This document shows positions 31,431 to 36,327 of a stretch of 36,327 nucleotides of DNA, piece by piece. Made by a program: the position numbers and the translations under genes. Source of the stretch: Thalassotalea_B sp049613795 (lineage in GTDB: Bacteria > Pseudomonadota > Gammaproteobacteria > Enterobacterales > Alteromonadaceae); contig JBMZCX010000023.1 of the NCBI GenBank assembly GCA_049613795.1, forward strand, positions 1 through 36,327, written 5' to 3'. The first letter of the stretch is position 1; each line of letters begins with the position of its first letter. A model generated the notes under the pieces. It made no database searches. It saw nothing but the letters and a program-made list of their open reading frames with translations, and was not told where the DNA came from.

Positions 31431-32072
31431 ATGCCAATAGAACATAATGAACAAACTGATGCTCAGTTGGTTGCGTTAATTGAAGGAGCAATCTTTGCTT
31501 CACCAATGCCGCTATCGTTAAGTAAGATTAAGCAGCAGTTATTAGTTGATTATCAAGTGAATGAACAGCAGGTAAGTCATCAGCAAGTGCTTGACGTTAT
31601 TGCTGAAATAAAAAGGGCTTATCAGCACCGAGCGATAAATTTAGTTGAGGTGGCTTCTGGATTTCGTTTTCAAGTTATTGAAGCGGTAGCCAATGAAATA
31701 TCGGTATTATTTCAAGAAAAAGCACCGAAGTATTCACGTTCAATATTGGAAACATTGGCATTAATTGCCTATAAACAACCAATAACGCGTGGTGAAATAG
31801 AAAGTGTTCGCGGTGTGTCGGTAAGTAGTAATACCATTAAAAGCTTACTAGAGCGCGATTGGATAAAAATAGTTGGCCACAAAGAGGTACCGGGACGTCC
31901 CGCACTTTTGGCAACAACGAAAGAATTTTTAGATTATTTTTCGTTAAAAACATTGGCACAATTACCACAATTAATGCCGTTATCAGAGTCTTCATTAACA
32001 GGTCTTGAAGCGAATGTTTCAAGTCCTAATAACGAAGAAAAAGCTCAAACAATAGAGACAGAGACTAAATAG
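31431..32072 (+). CDS. scpB: Segregation and condensation protein B
   Basis: This 213-residue ScpB is the winged-helix partner that dimerises and binds ScpA in the SMC condensin complex. Recognisable blocks are LIEGAIFASPMPLSLSKI near the N-terminus, VASGFRFQV, LETLALIAYKQPITRGEIE and IVGHKEVPGRPALLATTKEFLDYF. The last 35 residues are a low-complexity Ser/Glu/Thr tail. It follows scpA after 38 bp and precedes rluB. Confidence 0.96.
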   Translation: MPIEHNEQTDAQLVALIEGAIFASPMPLSLSKIKQQLLVDYQVNEQQVSHQQVLDVIAEIKRAYQHRAINLVEVASGFRFQVIEAVANEISVLFQEKAPKYSRSILETLALIAYKQPITRGEIESVRGVSVSSNTIKSLLERDWIKIVGHKEVPGRPALLATTKEFLDYFSLKTLAQLPQLMPLSESSLTGLEANVSSPNNEEKAQTIETETK

Positions 32073-32111
32073 CTAGCACTATGATGTTACTGACGTAAGA
32101 GAGTTAAAATC

Positions 32112-32975
32112 ATGTCTGAAAAACTACAAAAAGTATTAGCCCGTGCGGGTAAAGGCTCACGCCGAGAAATGGAAACCGTAATTAGCGGCGGCCGTGTCAG
32201 TGTTAATGGTAAAGTTGCCTATTTAGGCGACCGAGTTGAAGGTAACGAGCAAATTAAAATAGACGGACACCCCGTAAGTTTGCAAGCGAAAGGCGAAGAA
32301 ATTTGTCGGGTGTTAATGTACAACAAGCCTGAAGGCGAAATGTGTACGCGAAAAGATCCGGAAGGACGCCCAACGGTATTTGACCGTTTACCAAAATTAG
32401 ATGCTGGCCGTTGGATAGCGGTTGGTCGTTTAGATATTAACACCTCGGGCATGCTGCTTTTTACTACTGACGGTGAACTTGCTAATAAGCTGATGCATCC
32501 ATCGCAAAAAGTTGAGCGTGAATACGCGGTACGGGTATTTGGTGAAGTAAACGAAGCAATGTTACAGCGTTTAAGAGCTGGCGTTAAATTAGAAGACGGC
32601 CCAGCAAAGTTTCAAAAAATTACTTACCGTGGTGGTGAAGGCCGTAATCATTGGTTTCATGTCGTGTTGTCAGAAGGGCGTAACCGTGAAGTACGTCGTT
32701 TGTGGGAAAGCCAAGAAGTGCAAGTTAGCCGCTTAATACGTGTACGCTATGGCGACATGGAAATGAAGCGTCAGTTGCCACTTGGTGGTTGGACAGAATT
32801 AGCGTTGAAAGAAGTGAATTATTATCGTCAATTAGTTAACTTAGCACCTGAAGTGAATAGTAAAGTGAAAGTTGATGAAAAAATAATGGATAACGCCAAA
32901 AGTCGTCGTATTCGTCGTTCAGTTAAAAAGCACCAAAGTCGCCACCAGCAGGCAACACGAAGACGCCGTAGCTAA
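32112..32975 (+). CDS. rluB: 23S rRNA pseudouridine(2605) synthase
   Basis: This 287-residue enzyme converts a uridine of 23S rRNA to pseudouridine. An N-terminal S4 RNA-binding domain (EKLQKVLARAGKGSRREMETVI) is followed by the catalytic Asp in GRLDINTSGMLL and the EGRNREVRRLW block of the RsuA family. The tail is very basic with SRRIRRSVKKHQSRHQQ, probably for RNA contact. It ends the rnm-rluB cluster; RluB and RluE differ in specificity and the call to RluB rests on the neighbourhood with scpAB. Confidence 0.93.
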   Translation: MSEKLQKVLARAGKGSRREMETVISGGRVSVNGKVAYLGDRVEGNEQIKIDGHPVSLQAKGEEICRVLMYNKPEGEMCTRKDPEGRPTVFDRLPKLDAGRWIAVGRLDINTSGMLLFTTDGELANKLMHPSQKVEREYAVRVFGEVNEAMLQRLRAGVKLEDGPAKFQKITYRGGEGRNHWFHVVLSEGRNREVRRLWESQEVQVSRLIRVRYGDMEMKRQLPLGGWTELALKEVNYYRQLVNLAPEVNSKVKVDEKIMDNAKSRRIRRSVKKHQSRHQQATRRRRS

Positions 32976-33065
32976 TTTGATTATAAATAAGACGGTTAAT
33001 GGGTAATATTTACTTGTAAGTAGTTTGTGTGAGCAAACTGAAGTCATACAAGATTAGGAATAGCA

Positions 33066-34214
33066 GTGCAAAAACAATATGTTGATGAGCAAAATGCGTT
33101 AGTTGAGTTGTGTCAAAAATTACAACATTCAACGGTTTTAATGGTTGATACTGAATTTGTTAGAACGCGAACCCTTTACCCTAAATTAGGATTGCTACAA
33201 GTTTGTAATGGTGAGGTGATTGCTTTAATTGACCCTATAGCTGTTGACGACTTAACACCGTTTTGGGCATTAATTGCAGACGTGTCTATCGAAAAAGTAA
33301 TTCATGCCTGTTCAGAAGATTTAGAAGTGTTTTTAACACAAGCTAATTGTCGGCCTAAAAATTTAATTGATAGCCAAATAATGATGTCGTTTTTAGGGCA
33401 TGGGCTGTCTATTGGTTATGCCGCAATGGTTCAGCATTTTTTAGGGATTACCCTTGATAAGTCGGATTCACGCACTGACTGGACCAAGCGACCTTTATCT
33501 GCCAGTCAAATTAGCTATGCGCAAGCCGATGTAGATTTTTTATATCAATTGTATCCTGAACTTAAGTCACAGCTACAAGCAACGCCTTGGTTTGACGCCG
33601 CTAAACAAGATACCGAATTAATGATTGAGCGAAAGTTTAGCCAAACCGATACCAGCCAACTTTATCGCAATATTAAAATGAGCTGGCGCTTAAGTGAAAA
33701 ACAGCTTAATTTACTACAGCATTTAGCACTTTGGCGTCTTGAGCAGGCCCAAAAACGCGATATGCCCATAGGCTTTATTGCTAAAGATCATACCTTAATC
33801 GGTTTAGCGAAAGTTAATCCAAGCAATATGGCTGTTATGAGTAATATTGAAGGCGTTGAGCAATTAGATATTCGCCATAAAGGCAAAGCGATGTTAGCAG
33901 TGTTAAAACAAGCCAATGAGGTGGATGAAGCTCATTATCCTGAAAAAATAACACGCCTAGACGAGTACCCTGGGTACAAGCAAGTGTTTAAAAAAATTAA
34001 AAATTATATCGCTGGTGTGGCAAAAACTCATGAACAAGCTGTAGAAAACTTTGCATCAAAAAAACAAATCAATCAGTTTCTATCATGGCATTATAAACTA
34101 TCTGCAGAGTCTATTACTCAAGAGCAAGTGGATATTTTACGTGACTGGCGTATGCAGTTATTTGGTGAGCAATTATTGGCATTAGCGAATGACAACTTTG
34201 CAGACTTAAAATAG
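33066..34214 (+). CDS. rnd: Ribonuclease D
   Basis: This 382-residue 3'-5' exoribonuclease matures tRNA and other RNAs. The DEDD metal ligands appear in MVDTEFVRTRTLYPKLGLLQV (Exo I), IHACSEDLEVFL (Exo II) and SYAQADVDFLYQLYP (Exo III, with the Tyr-x3-Asp form of DEDDy enzymes). An HRDC domain follows at about residues 205-290 (LALWRLEQAQKRDMPIGFIAKD). The start is GTG with TAGGAA 6 bases upstream. Length matches E. coli RNase D (375). It lies 90 bp after rluB and about 110 bp before ycgL. Confidence 0.95.
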   Translation: MQKQYVDEQNALVELCQKLQHSTVLMVDTEFVRTRTLYPKLGLLQVCNGEVIALIDPIAVDDLTPFWALIADVSIEKVIHACSEDLEVFLTQANCRPKNLIDSQIMMSFLGHGLSIGYAAMVQHFLGITLDKSDSRTDWTKRPLSASQISYAQADVDFLYQLYPELKSQLQATPWFDAAKQDTELMIERKFSQTDTSQLYRNIKMSWRLSEKQLNLLQHLALWRLEQAQKRDMPIGFIAKDHTLIGLAKVNPSNMAVMSNIEGVEQLDIRHKGKAMLAVLKQANEVDEAHYPEKITRLDEYPGYKQVFKKIKNYIAGVAKTHEQAVENFASKKQINQFLSWHYKLSAESITQEQVDILRDWRMQLFGEQLLALANDNFADLK

Positions 34215-34325
34215 CTGGTGCCAGAGCAACGTGATACATTGTTTGTGTTACCACTATATTCGATAGATTCAATCATTTTAAATTTATTTAGTTGTAGTTA
34301 ATTTTTATTACCAAGGTTTATTATT

Positions 34326-34613
34326 ATGTTATGCGCGGTTTATAAAAGCCCTAAAAAAGCACACACTTATCTTTTTGTAAAAAAACGCGATGACTTTTCT
34401 GAAGTGCCAGATGCGTTAAAAGCGATGTTTGGTACACCGACATTAGTAACAATTATTAATTTAGCAACCAAAGATAAACTGTCTTTATCTGATATTGATA
34501 AAGTGAAAGAAAATTTGAACTCACAAGGTTTTTATTTGCAATTACCACCTCCGCAAGAAGATCTATTAAAAACTCACAGAGCGCAAATGAAGCTTGACCA
34601 AGACGAGCTATAA
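34326..34613 (+). CDS. ycgL: YcgL domain protein
   Basis: This 95-residue protein with the YcgL fold starts MLCAVYKSPKKAHTYLFVKKRDDFSEVPDAL and ends in LDQDEL. The pattern SLSDIDKVKENLNSQGFYLQLPPP is characteristic. The family (once UPF0745) is small, widespread in gammaproteobacteria and of unknown function. The stop lies 13 bp before the start of the downstream transglycosylase gene, so co-transcription is likely. The neighbourhood rnd-ycgL is conserved in related bacteria as far as I recall. Confidence 0.92.
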   Translation: MLCAVYKSPKKAHTYLFVKKRDDFSEVPDALKAMFGTPTLVTIINLATKDKLSLSDIDKVKENLNSQGFYLQLPPPQEDLLKTHRAQMKLDQDEL

Positions 34614-34626
34614 CTGGAGACAAAAT

Positions 34627-35700
34627 ATGATAAACATTACAAAGAATAAATTAACCACTTTTTCTACGTTAGTTTATCTGTTATCTGTTATTTATAGTGG
34701 CAATGTCATCGCTAAAGAAAAAGCGACTGATAAGCCATTATTAACAGCAGAAAACTATGTAAAGTATGTTGAGCAGTTAAAAGTTGAAGCTCAAAAACAA
34801 GGCTTTACGGCTAAATTTACCGAGCATGTTTTTGCTAATGCTAAATTTTATCAGCGCGCAGTAAAAGCTGACCGACGTCAACCAGAAGTGGTAGAGACAT
34901 TAGATACTTATTTACCTAAGCGTGTACCTGATTGGAAAATACAGCGTGCTCGTAAGCAATATAAAAAGCACAAAACCTTGTTGAAAAAAATTAGTGCTCA
35001 ATATGGAGTACAGCCACGTTTTATTGTTGCGTTGTGGGGGCTAGAAACTAATTTTGGCAAAATAATGGGAAATTATAATGTAGTGTCAGCACTAGCAACG
35101 TTAGCCTATGAAGGTCGTCGAGAAGCTTTTTTTCAAAAACAATTGTGGGCGGCATTAACTATTATTAATGAAGGTCATATTAGCGTTGAGAATATGAAAG
35201 GTTCGTGGGCTGGCGCAATGGGGCAAAATCAATTTATGCCTACGTCATTTCTTGCTTATGCTGTAGACGGTGACGGCGATGGTAAAAAAGATATTTGGGG
35301 TAACCAAGCCGATGTTTTTGCTTCGATGGCCAATTACCTACAAAGAGAAGGTTGGAATAGCGAGTTAACTTGGGGACGACAAGTTAAATTACCACAAGGT
35401 TTTGATCTTTCATTAGCCATTCCAAAAAAAACAGGCGGCCGAAAACAATGGTTAGCTGCTTGGAAAAAAACAGAAAAAACTTTAGCTCAGTGGCAGGCAT
35501 TAGGTGTGCGCCGAGCCGACGGTACAAATTTGCCTAAAGTCGATATAACGGCGGCGTTAGTATTTCCTGATGACGAAAATGGTCGTGTTTATTTAGCATA
35601 CGATAATTACAAAAGCTTAATGCATTGGAATTTGTCGTATTACTTTGTTAGTTCGGTTGGGCACTTGTCTGATCGAATTAAATTTCCCCCTGTAGAATAA
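34627..35700 (+). CDS. MltB-family lytic murein transglycosylase
   Basis: This protein of about 357 residues has an N-terminal signal segment (FSTLVYLLSVIYSGNVIA) and an SLT_2 transglycosylase domain. The catalytic Glu is in LWGLETNFG, with GSWAGAMGQNQFMPTSF and DGDGDGKKDIWG downstream. It cuts peptidoglycan glycan strands in the periplasm. Unlike the gene at 12605 it ends without a PG_binding_1 domain. ATG 34627 is chosen because CTGGAG precedes it; the frame opens earlier at TTG 34594 within ycgL. The two share the same core and are paralogues, but different lengths and contexts suggest separate roles. Confidence 0.9.
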   Translation: MINITKNKLTTFSTLVYLLSVIYSGNVIAKEKATDKPLLTAENYVKYVEQLKVEAQKQGFTAKFTEHVFANAKFYQRAVKADRRQPEVVETLDTYLPKRVPDWKIQRARKQYKKHKTLLKKISAQYGVQPRFIVALWGLETNFGKIMGNYNVVSALATLAYEGRREAFFQKQLWAALTIINEGHISVENMKGSWAGAMGQNQFMPTSFLAYAVDGDGDGKKDIWGNQADVFASMANYLQREGWNSELTWGRQVKLPQGFDLSLAIPKKTGGRKQWLAAWKKTEKTLAQWQALGVRRADGTNLPKVDITAALVFPDDENGRVYLAYDNYKSLMHWNLSYYFVSSVGHLSDRIKFPPVE

Positions 35701-35720
35701 TTAATACTTTAGGATCCCCT

Positions 35721-36239
35721 GTGACAGTAACAACCGATAATATTCCTTTTTGGCAAAGTAAAACGTTAGAGCAAATGACGCGTTCAGAGTGGGAATCGCT
35801 GTGTGACGGTTGTGCTAAATGTTGTTTGCATAAATTTATTGATGATGAAAATACCGACGACGAATCTGAATTAATGCCGACGGATTACATTAATGAGGGC
35901 GAGCAAATGAACTACAGTAATATTGCATGCCATTTACTTAATGATAAAAGCTGTCAATGTACTCAATATGCTAAGCGTACCACTATAGTGCCTGACTGTG
36001 TTCAACTTACTCAAGATAATATTGATGGGGTGTTTTTTATGCCGCCAAGCTGTACTTACCGCCGATTAAAAGAAGGGCGAGGCATTCCATCATGGCACCC
36101 GTTATTAAATAAAGGCAAAAAATCAGCTATGCATAAAGCGGGTATGTCGGTACGCGGTAAAATAGTGAAAGACAGTGATGTCGACCTTGATTTTTTTGAA
36201 GACTACATTGTTTCATGGCCATTACACGATATTGATTAG
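35721..36239 (+). CDS. ycgN: YcgN family cysteine-cluster protein
   Basis: This 172-residue protein has an N-terminal CDGCAKCC cluster (C-x2-C-x2-CC) and further cysteines in CHLLNDKSCQC and VPDCVQL, the pattern of the YcgN/UPF0260 family. The family is thought to bind zinc or iron but has no proven function. The start is GTG with AGGAT about 6 bases upstream. It lies 20 bp after the transglycosylase gene, forming the end of the ycgL-containing group. A frameshifted YkgJ-type relative occurs at 4273-4586. Confidence 0.9.
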   Translation: MTVTTDNIPFWQSKTLEQMTRSEWESLCDGCAKCCLHKFIDDENTDDESELMPTDYINEGEQMNYSNIACHLLNDKSCQCTQYAKRTTIVPDCVQLTQDNIDGVFFMPPSCTYRRLKEGRGIPSWHPLLNKGKKSAMHKAGMSVRGKIVKDSDVDLDFFEDYIVSWPLHDID

Positions 36240-36278
36240 CGGCAACAATTTTAAAAAATAGAGTAATAATTAGCTTTC

Positions 36279-36293
36279 TAATAATCATTATTA
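36279..36293. promoter_or_regulatory. Fur-like palindrome at the window end
   Basis: TAATAATCATTATTA is a perfect 15-bp palindrome around its central C and agrees with the core of the Fur consensus except at the outer bases. It may control a gene beyond the window or be an AT-rich coincidence. Confidence 0.3.
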
Positions 36294-36327
36294 TTAACTA
36301 TAAGCGAACAAAAATAACAAAAATAAC

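Noticed and set aside
33022..33039. Small hairpin AGTTTG/CAAACT between rluB and rnd
   Set aside because: Six-base AT-rich stem without a U-tract; too weak to call a terminator.
1..36327. CRISPR array, prophage, toxin-antitoxin or defence island, tRNA/rRNA genes
   Set aside because: No regularly spaced repeats, phage structural or integrase genes, restriction or nuclease-effector modules, or cloverleaf sequences were recognised on either strand.

Overview
The window reads as chromosomal DNA from a marine gammaproteobacterium of the Alteromonadales, most likely a Colwelliaceae member (Colwellia/Thalassotalea type). The reasons are the AT-rich base composition, the gene order trpEGD-C/F-BA divergent from rnm-yciO-scpA-scpB-rluB, and the protein families present (YcgL, YcgN, two MltB-type transglycosylases, GYF_2 proteins). 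This assignment is inference from gene content; no 16S rRNA or tRNA gene is visible.

Layout. 1-1900: a small TPR-like protein behind a Fur-box-like site, a secreted DUF4124 protein, and three copies (one cut by the window edge, one degenerate, one complete with terminal inverted repeats) of a short MITE-like element. 1900-5500: thioredoxin 2 and a four-cysteine uracil-DNA glycosylase, a membrane protein of unknown function, a 33-residue Cys-rich microprotein, a frameshifted YkgJ-type Cys-cluster gene and an extra signal peptidase I. 5800-8400: two tandem paralogues with N-terminal GYF_2 domains followed by a DUF1835 protein. 8450-12500: a diguanylate cyclase divergent from a two-gene aldehyde/isoquinoline-oxidoreductase-type molybdoenzyme. 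12600-15750: MltB-family transglycosylase and glnS with a clear terminator. 15800-19200: a di-haem peroxidase and a hybrid histidine kinase in one operon. 19300-21900: a periplasmic hypothetical protein, an EamA transporter and a broken yceM/mviM-type oxidoreductase gene.

21900-29000 holds the complete tryptophan operon on the minus strand, with tightly coupled or overlapping genes (trpE, trpG, trpD, trpCF fusion, trpB, trpA). It is preceded by a classical attenuator that had to be read by hand: a 20-residue leader peptide with three consecutive Trp codons, a possible antiterminator pairing and a strong intrinsic terminator. It is closed by a perfect hairpin shared with the convergent pseudogene. 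29000-33000 is the divergent RNA-processing/chromosome-segregation cluster (rnm, yciO, scpA, scpB, rluB). 33000-36240 is rnd, ycgL, a second MltB-family transglycosylase and a ycgN-type gene.

Most genes are housekeeping. The least explained items are the GYF_2 pair with its DUF1835 neighbour, the peroxidase-kinase pair, the Cys-rich microprotein beside the broken Cys-cluster gene, and the MITE-like family. I do not see a defence island, prophage, CRISPR array or biosynthetic cluster. All functional calls come from reading motifs; no database search was run.
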